DNA of 38,753 nucleotides from Candidatus Sabulitectum sp. GTDB taxonomy: Bacteria > Fermentibacterota > Fermentibacteria > Fermentibacterales > JCC-6. Positions 1-6,900 of the stretch are shown piece by piece. The notes beneath the pieces are model-generated. The model had not been told where the DNA came from, did not search any database, and worked only from the letters and a program-made list of their open reading frames with translations. Location of the stretch: contig JAGLOJ010000065.1 of NCBI GenBank assembly GCA_023139045.1, forward strand, positions 1 to 38,753, written 5' to 3'. The position numbers and the translations under genes are program-made. Position 1 is the stretch's first letter, and every line of letters begins with the position of its first letter.

Positions 1-22
1 CCGTTCGGCCTGATGATGTTGA
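1..22. repeat. Terminal direct repeat, left copy
   Basis: The first 22 bases are identical to the last 22 (38732-38753). This is the usual sign of a circular or circularly permuted phage genome whose contig ends overlap. It is too short to be a biological terminal repeat of the T7 type, so I read it as assembly overlap. The replication gene that starts at 38312 continues across this junction. Confidence 0.85.
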
Positions 23-428
23 TGAACAGGTTTGGAATGACTTTATTCTACAACGGAAAACAAAGTTCTCACAAACTGCATTCACTGGATTGATTAATCA
101 GGCTGCCAAAGCAGGGGTAACAGTTGAGCAGGCATTGAGGGCGGCAATAGATAGGGGTTGGCAGTCTTTTAATGCAGAATGGAGTCATGGCATCAAAGGA
201 AGCAAAGGAAGCAAAGCAGCCGGTCAATCACCTTGGGATATTCTGGTATCAAAAATAGGCTTGGTTCCAATGAATGAATATCCAGAGTTTGATGATCCGT
301 TAATAACCAAGGCACTCAATAAAGCTGGTTCATGGATGGAGTTGTGTCGGATGACAGATAAGCAGGCGCAATTCCAATTTCGGCCAAAGTTTGAGGAAGC
401 GTATCAATCGCTTGGAGGTGAAATATAG
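3..428 (+). CDS. C-terminal part of DUF1376-type replication protein (split by the contig ends)
   Basis: This frame is open from the first bases and reads VRPDDVDEQVWNDF and then a helical domain (TAFTGLINQAAKAGVTVEQA, then RGWQSFNAEW). That pattern is typical of the C-terminal DNA-binding part of phage replication proteins whose N-terminus is DUF1376; the N-terminal part lies at 38312-38753. The two parts are not in the same frame when the 22-base overlap is merged, so a one-base shift is needed between about 38722 and base 93. A TTG at 90 could serve as a start but would cut the domain, so I treat the frame as continuous with the left neighbour. It ends in a TAG overlapping the GTG start of the next gene. 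Confidence 0.75.
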   Translation, partial: VRPDDVDEQVWNDFILQRKTKFSQTAFTGLINQAAKAGVTVEQALRAAIDRGWQSFNAEWSHGIKGSKGSKAAGQSPWDILVSKIGLVPMNEYPEFDDPLITKALNKAGSWMELCRMTDKQAQFQFRPKFEEAYQSLGGEI

Positions 429-700
429 TGACTATAAAACATCATAAAACCGATCACCTTAGACGCACCAAATATGAATGCAATATTTGTGGCAATGTTG
501 ATTTTTGGAGCTCTAACTGGAGTCGATATACTTCTATTGATCATGATGACACATGCCCAGACGAAATGCCTGATGCATGTAGCGAAGAGTGCAGGGTTAA
601 AATGATGGAGAAAATTGAGAGTGGTGAATTTGTATTGCCAAAACTTAGCAGAGGTGACCCCGGTGGCTGTAAGGTAAAGAAACCACGGGAAGGATATTGA
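428..700 (+). CDS. Zinc-binding protein, paralogue of the leftward gene at 29217
   Basis: The product is 90 residues from a GTG that overlaps the TAG of the previous gene. It holds a CNICG knuckle (about residues 18-22), a second Cys cluster around TCPDEMPDACSEEC, and a C-terminal GGCKVKKPREGY. The cysteine spacing suggests a structural zinc site. A homologue with the same architecture lies on the opposite strand at 29217-29471, about 43 of 75 residues identical by eye. The function of the family is not known to me. Confidence 0.85.
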   Translation: MTIKHHKTDHLRRTKYECNICGNVDFWSSNWSRYTSIDHDDTCPDEMPDACSEECRVKMMEKIESGEFVLPKLSRGDPGGCKVKKPREGY

Positions 701-708
701 GGTAGAGT

Positions 709-942
709 ATGACAGCCACAGCGAGACAGGTATGGGAAGCGCAGCAGCTCCGGCCTTTATTCACTATTGAGGGGGTTTCACAGCTTACTGGGTTTAGTGT
801 TGCATGGGTAAAGCGCAACACCAACGGCGGAGATATTAGAGTTAGAAATAGGCACTGTGCATCGACAAGCGAAAACAGCTTTCACTGTGATAACCCGAAA
901 CCGTTGCCATGTTGCTTAATGATTTTTAGAGGTGTTTTATGA
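709..942 (+). CDS. Putative HTH/excisionase-like DNA-binding protein, probably frameshifted
   Basis: The first 40 residues contain a helix-turn-helix-like stretch (IEGVSQLTGFSVAWVKRNTN) as in phage excisionase or MerR-type N-termini. After about base 830 this frame becomes Cys/Pro-rich and unlike protein, whereas the +1 frame reads EILELEIGTVHRQAKTAF and ends at TAA 917-919. The gene may therefore carry a one-base indel or sequencing error, and the intact product would be about 70 residues. The annotated frame ends in an ATGA overlap with the next gene, so it may also be genuine. A GAGG lies before the ATG. Confidence 0.55.
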   Translation: MTATARQVWEAQQLRPLFTIEGVSQLTGFSVAWVKRNTNGGDIRVRNRHCASTSENSFHCDNPKPLPCCLMIFRGVL

Positions 943-1286
943 GAGAAGATTGGCAAGCCCTAAGAGAATCAGGCATAGGCGTGCTTGAGATAGCCTATGA
1001 TTTCAACACATCAAAAACAGAAGTGGTAAGGCAGACCAAGCCACCGAAAAAGAAGGCGAAGGGATATAGCGACCAATTCAAGAAAAAGGCTGTTGCATAT
1101 TACAGGGAAAACGGAATCAAATCTGCACGCAAAAAGTATCCTAAAATCTCGCAGAATGTCATTTACTCATGGGCAAGGAATACTGAGACATTTGACAAGC
1201 ATAACTATAATAACAATGCATTTAAGATGCCGACAAGTGCCGCAAAGCTACATGATGGGGTTCTGGCTTTGAGGTGTACTGTATGA
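939..1286 (+). CDS. Homeodomain-like HTH protein (transposase-type N-terminus)
   Basis: This 115-residue protein has a short N-terminal helix-turn-helix-like region (GIGVLEIAYDFNTSKTEV), then a basic linker (KPPKKKAKG), then YSDQFKKKAVAYYRENGI followed by KYPKISQNVIYSWAR. The second part resembles the helix-turn-helix found at the N-terminus of IS3-type transposases. No catalytic domain follows, so this is a stand-alone DNA-binding protein and not a transposase. It overlaps its neighbours by 4 bp on both sides, so it belongs to the rightward operon. Confidence 0.75.
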   Translation: MREDWQALRESGIGVLEIAYDFNTSKTEVVRQTKPPKKKAKGYSDQFKKKAVAYYRENGIKSARKKYPKISQNVIYSWARNTETFDKHNYNNNAFKMPTSAAKLHDGVLALRCTV

Positions 1287-1576
1287 GCAAGCAAGATAAA
1301 TATACCCGCAGCGCAAAAGATCAGATATGCCAGATCAGGCTGCCAGGATCATGCAATGGAAATCCAGAAACAACTATTCTTGCACATTTAGGCGGCGCAG
1401 GAATGGCTATGAAGCATTTAAACATTCACGGCGCGTATGCTTGCAGTGGATGCCATGACGCAGTTGATTTTCGAGCCAAAACAGAATGGACACAGGATCA
1501 GCTTAAACGCTGGCATCTTGAAGGTGTTATTCGGACTCAGATTATTATGGTGAAAGAAGGCGTGTTGGAGCTATGA
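1283..1576 (+). CDS. YbcO-like (DUF1364) HNH-type nuclease
   Basis: The product is about 97 residues from the ATG that overlaps the upstream stop; an in-frame ATG at 1274 is possible but less likely. The core CQIRLPGSCNGNPETTILAH followed by ACSGCHDAVDFR matches the DUF1364 family, whose member YbcO of the E. coli DLP12 prophage is a structurally characterised nuclease. Paired cysteines and the His in ILAH and SGCH are the expected metal-site residues. It probably processes phage DNA or recombination intermediates, which is an inference from the family. Confidence 0.85.
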   Translation: MSKQDKYTRSAKDQICQIRLPGSCNGNPETTILAHLGGAGMAMKHLNIHGAYACSGCHDAVDFRAKTEWTQDQLKRWHLEGVIRTQIIMVKEGVLEL

Positions 1577-2187
1577 ATATATTGGTTGCATGCGAGGAAA
1601 GCCAGGTTGTTACAAAAGCATTCCGAAAGATTGGGCACGAGGCTTATTCATGCGATATTGTTGATTGCAGTGGAGGCCATCCAGAATGGCATATTAAAGA
1701 TGATGTGTTAAATCACCTTGATGATGGGTGGGATATGATGATAGCACATCCAGTATGTAAAAGACTTACCAACGCAGGGGTTCGGTGGATGAAGGTTCCA
1801 CCGCCCGGGAAAACGCTTGTTCAAATGTGGAGAGAATTATTTGATGGTGCTGAGTTTTATAGAAAATTGAGGGATGCAGACATTCCAAAAAAAGCCATTG
1901 AGAATCCAATAATGCACTGTCATGCCCGGGAGTTAATAAAGCCCGGGTACAGACAAATTGTGCAACCTTGGTGGTTCGGTGATAAAGCATTTAAGGCAAC
2001 CGGATTCGAGCTTATAGGGCTTCCAGACCTTGCGCCTACCAATAAACTGATACCGCCAGAAAAAGGAACAGACGAGCATAAAGAATGGTCTTTCATTCAT
2101 CGCATGCCGCCCGGGCCGGATAGGGAAAGATTAAGAAGCCGGACATTCCCGGGTATTGCAGATGCTATGGCTGCACAGTGGGGTTAA
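1573..2187 (+). CDS. Cytosine methyltransferase-like conserved phage protein
   Basis: This 204-residue protein starts MNILVACEESQVVTKAFRKI, then SCDIVDCSG and GWDMMIAHPVCKRLTNAGVRW. This is a widespread phage family related to the DNA cytosine methyltransferase superfamily: the N-terminal strand resembles an AdoMet-binding motif, and the HPVC segment sits where cytosine-C5 methyltransferases carry the catalytic PPC. Here the first proline is His and the second residue before Cys is Val, and the long target-recognition part is missing. A true methyltransferase activity is uncertain. The ATG overlaps the stop of the nuclease gene by 4 bp. Confidence 0.75.
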   Translation: MNILVACEESQVVTKAFRKIGHEAYSCDIVDCSGGHPEWHIKDDVLNHLDDGWDMMIAHPVCKRLTNAGVRWMKVPPPGKTLVQMWRELFDGAEFYRKLRDADIPKKAIENPIMHCHARELIKPGYRQIVQPWWFGDKAFKATGFELIGLPDLAPTNKLIPPEKGTDEHKEWSFIHRMPPGPDRERLRSRTFPGIADAMAAQWG

Positions 2188-2191
2188 TTAA

Positions 2192-2347
2192 ATGAATAAC
2201 AAAGAGCTTAAGCACTTAACAAAGAATTATGATAGATTAAGAAAAGGCGTGGAAGGGGTGGTTCTAAGGGCTTCGCCATTATGGAAAAAAGGCGATCTTG
2301 GCTGGATTGAAGGCGAACTACTCAGACTTCTAAAGGAGACAAAATGA
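2192..2347 (+). CDS. Small hypothetical protein (51 aa)
   Basis: This short frame begins MNNKELKHLTKNYDRLRKG and ends LLRLLKETK, charged and probably helical. Its TGA overlaps the ATG of the next gene (ATGA at 2344-2347), the coupling used throughout this operon. That supports it as a real gene despite its size. There is no recognisable domain. Confidence 0.65.
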   Translation: MNNKELKHLTKNYDRLRKGVEGVVLRASPLWKKGDLGWIEGELLRLLKETK

Positions 2348-2562
2348 ATCTAAATGAGCAGCTATTTCAAATGATGCGCGAAGGGCGCAAATACTCTGCC
2401 GGGTGGATTTCAAAGAGGTTCAACATACCGTTATCGAGCGTGCAGGCAGCACTATCATCACTTGTCAAGGGCGGCGTTATTGAGTCAACCAAAAGTAAAG
2501 CAGATGGGCGGCGCAGGCTTTATGAGACAAGGCAGCGTGATTTGATAAGGCTGTGTGGATGA
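2344..2562 (+). CDS. Winged-helix DNA-binding protein
   Basis: The 72 residues fit one winged-helix domain: LFQMMREGRKYSAGWISKRF as helices 1-2, NIPLSSVQAALSSLVKGGVI as the recognition helix, and a wing (TKSKADGRRRLYE). Similar small proteins act as local regulators in phage early regions. No effector or dimerisation domain is present. The gene is coupled to the upstream small gene by a 4-bp overlap and preceded by AAAGGAG. Confidence 0.75.
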   Translation: MNLNEQLFQMMREGRKYSAGWISKRFNIPLSSVQAALSSLVKGGVIESTKSKADGRRRLYETRQRDLIRLCG

Positions 2563-2589
2563 TTAATAAAATCAGCAGCAGGTGCATTC

Positions 2590-3048
2590 ATGGCTAGACA
2601 GAAATTCCCATTGCGAGTAGTTAAGGGTGGATTCCAGCCAGCCTCACAAGTTTCCATTGATGGATTGAAAGAGCGTGGATATAAGGTTGGCGATCTGGTT
2701 TTTGCTGATTTTAGCAAGCCACGCAATCCAGGCTTCCACCGGCTTGTTCATGCCTTGGGCGAGTTGTGCGTTCAGAATCTTGATGATTTTGAGGGAATGC
2801 AGGCTCACGCAGTATTAAAGCGGCTACAGATAGAGGCCGATGTTGAGTGTGATGAGATAGCATTGAATTACCCGGGCATTGGCCCATGTGTTTATAAAAC
2901 GCCACGCAGCCTGAGTTATGAATCAATGAGTCAAGATGTGTTTCATGATGCGTATATGGGGTTCTGTAGACACCTCGCCAAAACTTACTGGCCGACGATG
3001 GATGCAGAGAGTGTTGCAAGGATGGCAGAATTGATGGAAGCGGATTAG
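2590..3048 (+). CDS. DUF1367 family protein
   Basis: The 152-residue product carries the DUF1367 signature: a basic N-terminus, GDLVFADFSKPRNPGFHRLV, then KRLQIEADVECDEI and a helical C-terminus with a late Trp (KTYWPTM). DUF1367 proteins are common in enterobacterial phage recombination and ninB-type regions, but their activity is not established. A weak AGGTG precedes the ATG. The gene is followed by a 62-bp intergenic gap with a repeated control element. Confidence 0.85.
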   Translation: MARQKFPLRVVKGGFQPASQVSIDGLKERGYKVGDLVFADFSKPRNPGFHRLVHALGELCVQNLDDFEGMQAHAVLKRLQIEADVECDEIALNYPGIGPCVYKTPRSLSYESMSQDVFHDAYMGFCRHLAKTYWPTMDAESVARMAELMEAD

Positions 3049-3049
3049 G

Positions 3050-3067
3050 CTTAATGCTGCGTTAATG
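3050..3067 (+). promoter_or_regulatory. Repeated TTAATG operator/iteron-like element, copy 1
   Basis: CTTAATG, 5 bp, TTAATG. The two half-sites are one helical turn apart. The same 18-bp layout occurs at 37236-37253 and, in reverse orientation, at 12038-12055 and 37171-37188. The element sits in the short gap upstream of the gene at 3111, so it probably marks a controlled start. Confidence 0.5.
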
Positions 3068-3110
3068 AAAGGCCGGCACTGTATGTTCGCCAGCAAGAAG
3101 GAGAGAGGTT

Positions 3111-3389
3111 ATGTTTGATATTGTATCACATTGGGATAAAGGAAAAGACATTAAGGACAAGCTGAGGCAAGGGTCGCTTTCTGATGTTGGTGGGTATCAG
3201 TGCCACTCTGATAATCTTGGAACAGAAAACAGGAAAAGTGAACACATTGCACTGGATGGTTTTTTTTATATGCACCCGTGCGAAAGGATAAGACATGTAA
3301 TGATTAAAACAGACTGGTCTGCTGGGTGTAAGCACACAACAAGCAAGTCAGACAAAGGTTGTGATGGATGCAAAAACCAGATAAAATAG
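3111..3389 (+). CDS. Hypothetical protein with C-terminal Cys cluster
   Basis: This 92-residue protein follows a clear AAGGAG site. The C-terminus has GCKHTTSKSDKGCDGCKNQ, with three cysteines and a His that may bind zinc. The middle part (HIALDGFFYMHPCERIRHVM) has no family I recognise. Its 3' end overlaps the start of the next Cys-rich gene by about 22 bp. Confidence 0.75.
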   Translation: MFDIVSHWDKGKDIKDKLRQGSLSDVGGYQCHSDNLGTENRKSEHIALDGFFYMHPCERIRHVMIKTDWSAGCKHTTSKSDKGCDGCKNQIK

Positions 3390-3550
3390 AATATTACCCA
3401 CCAATGGACAAGCAATACAAATGGGCAGGCCAATGTATCAGGTGCAATAAATACTTTGATGCCGTAAACTTCTACAGGCCAGAGAATGAAGGTGGCTGCA
3501 ATGGATGCGGAATATCGGAAACAGGATCGTGCAAGGAGTGTGATGGATGA
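3368..3550 (+). CDS. Small zinc-ribbon protein
   Basis: The 60 residues contain CIRC, then CNGCG, then CKEC, three Cys pairs typical of a small zinc-binding fold. The start at 3368 lies inside the previous gene; an in-frame ATG at 3404 (MDKQYKWAG) is an alternative. The TGA overlaps the ATG of the DUF1064 gene. Function unknown. Confidence 0.65.
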   Translation: MQKPDKIEYYPPMDKQYKWAGQCIRCNKYFDAVNFYRPENEGGCNGCGISETGSCKECDG

Positions 3551-3864
3551 GTAAATACAACGCAAGGCGCACGCTATACGATGGTGTATGGTTTGACTCA
3601 CAGAAAGAGCAGCAGCGATATGTTCAGTTGAAGCTCATGTTAAAAGCTGGCAAGATAACCGACCTGGAGCTACAGCCACGCTATGATATACACGTTAACA
3701 ACAAATACATTTGCTTTTATAAAGCAGATTTCAGCTATAATGATGAGAACACAAACCTGGTTGTTGAGGATGTGAAGTCACCAATGACAGCCAAGCTACC
3801 CGTGTACAGGCTCAAGAAAAAGTTGTTGCGCGCCTGTCATGGCATTGATATAGTGGAGGTGTAA
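3547..3864 (+). CDS. DUF1064 protein, predicted PD-(D/E)XK-type endonuclease
   Basis: This 105-residue product opens MSKYNARRTLYDGVWFDSQK with EQQRY, then the typical ITDLELQPRYDI strand, YKADFSY and VVEDVKS. The D (in ADFSY) and ExK-like EDVK arrangement matches the PD-(D/E)XK nuclease core reported for DUF1064. Such small enzymes in phage replication regions are thought to act on branched or single-stranded DNA. The stop codon overlaps the next start (TAATG). Confidence 0.85.
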   Translation: MSKYNARRTLYDGVWFDSQKEQQRYVQLKLMLKAGKITDLELQPRYDIHVNNKYICFYKADFSYNDENTNLVVEDVKSPMTAKLPVYRLKKKLLRACHGIDIVEV

Positions 3865-4076
3865 TGGAAGACGGTTATTATTGGGTCGCTGATAAAACAG
3901 GGACGCATGATGTTTACATTGTAGAAGCTCGCAATTATGCAAATGAACAAACTGAGTTTTACACAACTGGAAATGAAGTTCCTTTTACTTGGGAAGAATT
4001 GGATAGCGAATTAATATGCCCGGTAAAGCCACCAAGCGAAGATGCCAACCAGCCAACCGAGGATACTTTGCCATGA
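3864..4076 (+). CDS. Hypothetical phage protein
   Basis: The 70-residue acidic protein begins MEDGYYWVADKTGTHDVYIV and has FTWEELDSE before a Pro-rich tail. Short proteins starting with a YYWV-like strand are frequent in phage early operons, usually without assigned function. It is coupled at both ends by TAATG and ATGA overlaps. Confidence 0.75.
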   Translation: MEDGYYWVADKTGTHDVYIVEARNYANEQTEFYTTGNEVPFTWEELDSELICPVKPPSEDANQPTEDTLP

Positions 4077-4387
4077 GTAATGCAGCAATACATGCGAAGA
4101 TAGCGGCGAATGTTTATCCTGATGCCAAGAAGATTGAAATAAACAACGTGCATAATTCATGCTATGTAATCTTTGGTGACCGCAACAGAGACATGCAACC
4201 TTGGTTTGACCTACTCGAAACAGACAGCAACGGTAACCCTACTCAGCAAGCCAAAGCATCTGCGCTGGATGTTTATATCTGGATGTGCAAACAAGGTGGA
4301 ACAGCGCAAATATACATATATAAATATGCCAACCCATGCGCCGCCATATATGAAGCAGCAAAGGAGATAGTGAACAATGACAGCTGA
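4073..4387 (+). CDS. Hypothetical protein (104 aa)
   Basis: I chose the ATG at 4073 because it overlaps the TGA of the previous gene; the same frame is open further upstream but only across that gene. The protein reads MSNAAIHAKIAANVYPDAKK and has a mixed alpha/beta composition with ALDVYIWMCKQGGTAQIYIY in the middle. No family recognised. Confidence 0.7.
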   Translation: MSNAAIHAKIAANVYPDAKKIEINNVHNSCYVIFGDRNRDMQPWFDLLETDSNGNPTQQAKASALDVYIWMCKQGGTAQIYIYKYANPCAAIYEAAKEIVNNDS

Positions 4388-4598
4388 TGTAATAGGCATT
4401 GACACAGGTAAAAAGAAAAGCACTCCCAAAACACCGGACGCACCGAAGCAGCCACTTGATTTGGTTGTTGTAAGCCGGAAGCCATGCGGCACCTTTAACC
4501 TGCTATCAATAAGCGGAGAGCCAGTTGAGATAATAGAATATCTTTCTCAGGCAATTGAGCAGCTTGAGCACATGGATGATTTCGGAGGCAAGGAATGA
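4377..4598 (+). CDS. Hypothetical protein (73 aa)
   Basis: It overlaps the previous gene by 11 bp. The N-terminus is Lys/Pro-rich (KKKSTPKTPDAPKQP) and the rest folds plausibly as beta-beta-alpha (VVSRKPCGTFNLLSISGEPV, then EYLSQAIEQLEHM). No family recognised. The downstream ATG overlaps its stop. Confidence 0.65.
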   Translation: MTADVIGIDTGKKKSTPKTPDAPKQPLDLVVVSRKPCGTFNLLSISGEPVEIIEYLSQAIEQLEHMDDFGGKE

Positions 4599-4819
4599 AC
4601 GAACATAAGATGAAGAAAGCGAAGTCGATTATTGAAATGGCTGCATTACAGGCATTGGATCCTTATGATGTAGCCAGGTCAATGGTTAAAACGAAGGGTG
4701 AATATTTTAAATTAACCGATGAAGAATGTTATGCATTAGCTATAGAGTCAATGTACTCAATCACAGACATGAAATTAGCATTTCAAACCGAGTGGGCTAA
4801 TGCAAAGGAAATAATATGA
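4595..4819 (+). CDS. Hypothetical helical protein (74 aa)
   Basis: This is a mostly helical, charged small protein (MKKAKSIIEMAALQALDPYD, then TDEECYALAIESMYS). Both ends show 4-bp ATGA overlaps with neighbours, so it is firmly embedded in the operon. No domain recognised. Confidence 0.7.
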   Translation: MNEHKMKKAKSIIEMAALQALDPYDVARSMVKTKGEYFKLTDEECYALAIESMYSITDMKLAFQTEWANAKEII

Positions 4820-4896
4820 ACACTATTGAATTGTATTTGCGTGCAGCAGCCCATATTGCAGTGGTATGCGCCTGCACCAAATTTCTGCTGTCATGA
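4816..4896 (+). CDS. 26-residue hydrophobic peptide
   Basis: This micro-gene reads MNTIELYLRAAAHIAVVCAC then TKFLLS. It is bounded by ATGA overlaps on both sides (4816-4819 and 4893-4896), exactly as its larger neighbours are. It could be a one-pass membrane peptide or merely a coupling ORF that carries ribosomes to the next start. Confidence 0.4.
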   Translation: MNTIELYLRAAAHIAVVCACTKFLLS

Positions 4897-5108
4897 AGGT
4901 GCCAGGCTGGAAAAACCTTGGATCATCGGTGTATGAGAAAGGCAATATGCGAGTGAGCTTATTGGGGTTTGCCAGAAAGGATCCAGATATATGGTATGGG
5001 CGCACTTTTGAAGAAAAACAACACCTACTGCGTTGCATAGCCATACAGGGAGGAAACCGCAAGCGTGGAGCAATGCTATGGGCGCAGCAGATAGAGGATG
5101 CACCATGA
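4893..5108 (+). CDS. Hypothetical basic protein (71 aa)
   Basis: The ATG at 4893 is preferred over the in-frame ATG at 4866 because it overlaps the stop of the 26-codon ORF. The product contains WKNLGSSVYEKGNMRVSLLG and ends GAMLWAQQIEDAP. It is basic with several aromatics. No family recognised. Confidence 0.55.
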   Translation: MKVPGWKNLGSSVYEKGNMRVSLLGFARKDPDIWYGRTFEEKQHLLRCIAIQGGNRKRGAMLWAQQIEDAP

Positions 5109-5401
5109 GCACCCAACCACAACAACCACCGCAAGAACAGATGCAACCAAGAATGAAAGCCAAACAGGAGGAACAAATGAATTTCTATACAAATAAATTT
5201 CCAATAACAGGTGCATTCTCAATTAAAGATGATGAAATTACACCATTGAAAGAACCAATAAAAGAAGGCACCGTATTCAAGATTAAATATATTGCCATGT
5301 GTGATATAGATTTAGTCAGTATTAACGGTAAACAATTTGTCAGTGTTCCAGTTGATGTGCTGCGTTTTGGCTTTACTGAAACCGAAAACATACCTGGTTG
5401 A
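5105..5401 (+). CDS. Hypothetical protein; two candidate starts
   Basis: From the ATG at 5105, which overlaps the previous TGA, the protein has a Gln/Pro-rich leader (STQPQQPPQEQMQP). The ATG at 5177 has a much better ribosome site (CAGGAGGAACAA) and would give a 74-residue beta-rich protein beginning MNFYTNKFPITGAFSIKDDE. The second is probably the main product and the leader may be an alternative long form. Function unknown. Confidence 0.6.
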   Translation: MSTQPQQPPQEQMQPRMKAKQEEQMNFYTNKFPITGAFSIKDDEITPLKEPIKEGTVFKIKYIAMCDIDLVSINGKQFVSVPVDVLRFGFTETENIPG

Positions 5402-5451
5402 TAATTAAGCCAAGTTGCCATAAATGACTTACACCACTATATTAGCCAACC

Positions 5452-5631
5452 ATGAGCGGCAGTGATAACGATTTGGACTATGGCACCATAACACCGGCAA
5501 CCCGTGAAAAGGTCAGCAGGCTACGCACGGAAATACCAGGCATTGGAAACGAATCACTGGTACAAATAGCGCAACAGGAAAACGGCATGGAAGGGGATAT
5601 ACTGTCCCACTTGGAGCAACTGGATGAATAA
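5452..5631 (+). CDS. Small acidic hypothetical protein (59 aa)
   Basis: This frame reads MSGSDNDLDYGTITPATREK and ends LSHLEQLDE. It is acidic and helical, directly precedes the small terminase gene and overlaps its start by 8 bp. That position and coupling support it. It may be a terminase accessory protein, but that is only inference. Confidence 0.6.
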   Translation: MSGSDNDLDYGTITPATREKVSRLRTEIPGIGNESLVQIAQQENGMEGDILSHLEQLDE

Positions 5632-6067
5632 GGACGGCAGACCAAGCATATTTAAAACTGCAGCACAAATGCAAAAGGCAGTTGATGCCTATTACGCAAA
5701 GGTAGACCACCAATGCGATGAGAAATGCCCAAAGGGCTGTAACATTAAGGAACCACCAACCATAACAGGCCTCGCAATGGCTTTGGATATGACAACTGAA
5801 ACCCTTAGACGTTATGGATTAAAAGACCAGTTTTGTGCGACAGTAATAAACGCCAAGCAAATTGTGGAAAAAGCAGTGGAGATTCGTTTGCTATTTGGCC
5901 CCCAGGCAACAGGCCCATTATTTTGGTTAAAGAATAACGCAGGCTGGAAGGATATGAAGGAAACAGCGCTTACCGGCGCAGATGGTGGCCCCATTGAAAC
6001 AGTTGAAATTGATGCAAAGAAATATGCAGCAGTCAGGGCTGCCATGATTAAAGACGATGATTGCTAG
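5624..6067 (+). CDS. terS: Terminase small subunit
   Basis: The product is 147 residues. It recognises the packaging site and recruits the large subunit. The N-terminus (GRPSIF, then QKAVDAYY) leads to a Cys pair region (CDEKCPKGC), then PTITGLAMALDMTTETLRRY, the helix-turn-helix, and LLFGPQATGPLFWLKNNAGW, a very typical segment of the gp3-like small terminase family. The CxxxCxxxC insertion is known in some members. The large subunit lies 1.4 kb downstream, separated by small genes and a homing endonuclease. Confidence 0.9.
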   Translation: MNKDGRPSIFKTAAQMQKAVDAYYAKVDHQCDEKCPKGCNIKEPPTITGLAMALDMTTETLRRYGLKDQFCATVINAKQIVEKAVEIRLLFGPQATGPLFWLKNNAGWKDMKETALTGADGGPIETVEIDAKKYAAVRAAMIKDDDC

Positions 6068-6075
6068 GAGGAAAC

Positions 6076-6345
6076 ATGTTACACCAATTAAAAACTGATT
6101 CAGCAGTATTCCAGGCTGTACACACTGGCCATAAAACATTCGAGATAAGGAAAGATGACAGAGGCTTTAAGGAGTGGGATAAACTTTTACTTCAGGAAAC
6201 TGAATTCACAGGAGCAGAAATGGCTGAGGGGATGCCATTGCGCTACACTGGCAATGAAAAAACCGTTCAGGTTTCCCATATACTTCGCGGCCCTATCTAT
6301 GGTCTCAAAGATGGTTGGGTAATAATGAGCTTTTGCCGGAAATGA
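6076..6345 (+). CDS. DUF3850 (ASCH/PUA-like) RNA-binding domain protein
   Basis: The 89-residue product starts after AGGAGG with 4-base spacing. MLHQLKTDSAVFQAVHTGHK TFEIRKDDRGF and the later GLKDGWVIM are the hallmarks of DUF3850, a PUA/ASCH-like fold expected to bind RNA or modified nucleotides. These are frequent single-domain phage proteins whose targets are unknown. Confidence 0.85.
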   Translation: MLHQLKTDSAVFQAVHTGHKTFEIRKDDRGFKEWDKLLLQETEFTGAEMAEGMPLRYTGNEKTVQVSHILRGPIYGLKDGWVIMSFCRK

Positions 6346-6367
6346 TTGTTAGACTTGTAGGTCTATT

Positions 6368-6643
6368 ATGAGTGCAAAAGAAGCGTTTAAACAATATAAC
6401 CATGCTCCATCGTGTTTTGATATATTCAATGATGGATACAATGCAGGTGCAAAATCAACAGATAGGCCAACCTTACGCGACCAGTTTGCAACGGCTGCGC
6501 TGCAGGGGCGTATTACTGGAAGATGCAGAGACATAGGCAATGATTCGTTTAATGCGGAAACGTGCGAAGGGCTGGCTACTGTAAGTTATAAGATAGCAGA
6601 CGCAATGCTGCAGGTACGGTCAAAGCCGGTGGATGAATTATGA
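6368..6643 (+). CDS. Small phage protein of the 'reAF...GY.AG' type
   Basis: The 91-residue protein begins MSAKEAFKQYNH and contains DIFNDGYNAGAK, a pattern widespread in short phage proteins with no known role. Its neighbour at 6640 starts the same way (MSARDEF), as do leftward genes at 30587 and 30949. It overlaps the next start by ATGA. Confidence 0.7.
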   Translation: MSAKEAFKQYNHAPSCFDIFNDGYNAGAKSTDRPTLRDQFATAALQGRITGRCRDIGNDSFNAETCEGLATVSYKIADAMLQVRSKPVDEL

Positions 6644-6900
6644 GTGCCAGAGATGAATTTGCTAGAATCTATAAATCAAGATTGAATCCTAATACAAACA
6701 CACCCATGCAGATTAATGTGTTTTGGCAAGATATGTTCCCTCGATTCTCCAAGGGCTACCAGGCCGGGCTAGAAGCTGCTGCCAAGCATTTTGATGAATG
6801 GATGAAGGGATGTTCTAATTGCGAGGATGGCAAGCCTTATGAGTGCGAGGAATGTTCAGAGGCTTACATAACAGCAATCCGCAAGCTAAAGGCTAAATGA
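6640..6900 (+). CDS. Small phage protein with CxxC pair
   Basis: The 86-residue protein begins MSARDEFARIYKSR, contains FSKGYQAGLEAAAKHFDEW and then CSNCEDGKPYECEEC, a likely zinc site, and ends basic. Its TGA overlaps the ATG at 6897, which once opened the large terminase gene (see the relic at 6897-6944). Function unknown. Confidence 0.75.
   Translation: MSARDEFARIYKSRLNPNTNTPMQINVFWQDMFPRFSKGYQAGLEAAAKHFDEWMKGCSNCEDGKPYECEECSEAYITAIRKLKAK

Noticed and set aside
939-1286. Insertion sequence or transposase
   Set aside because: Only a short HTH resembles transposases. There is no catalytic domain, no terminal inverted repeats, and the gene is coupled on both sides to operon neighbours.
3259-3268. 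Run of eight T as terminator or slippery site
   Set aside because: It lies inside a coding frame (Gly-Phe-Phe-Tyr) with no hairpin before it and no alternative frame worth reaching.
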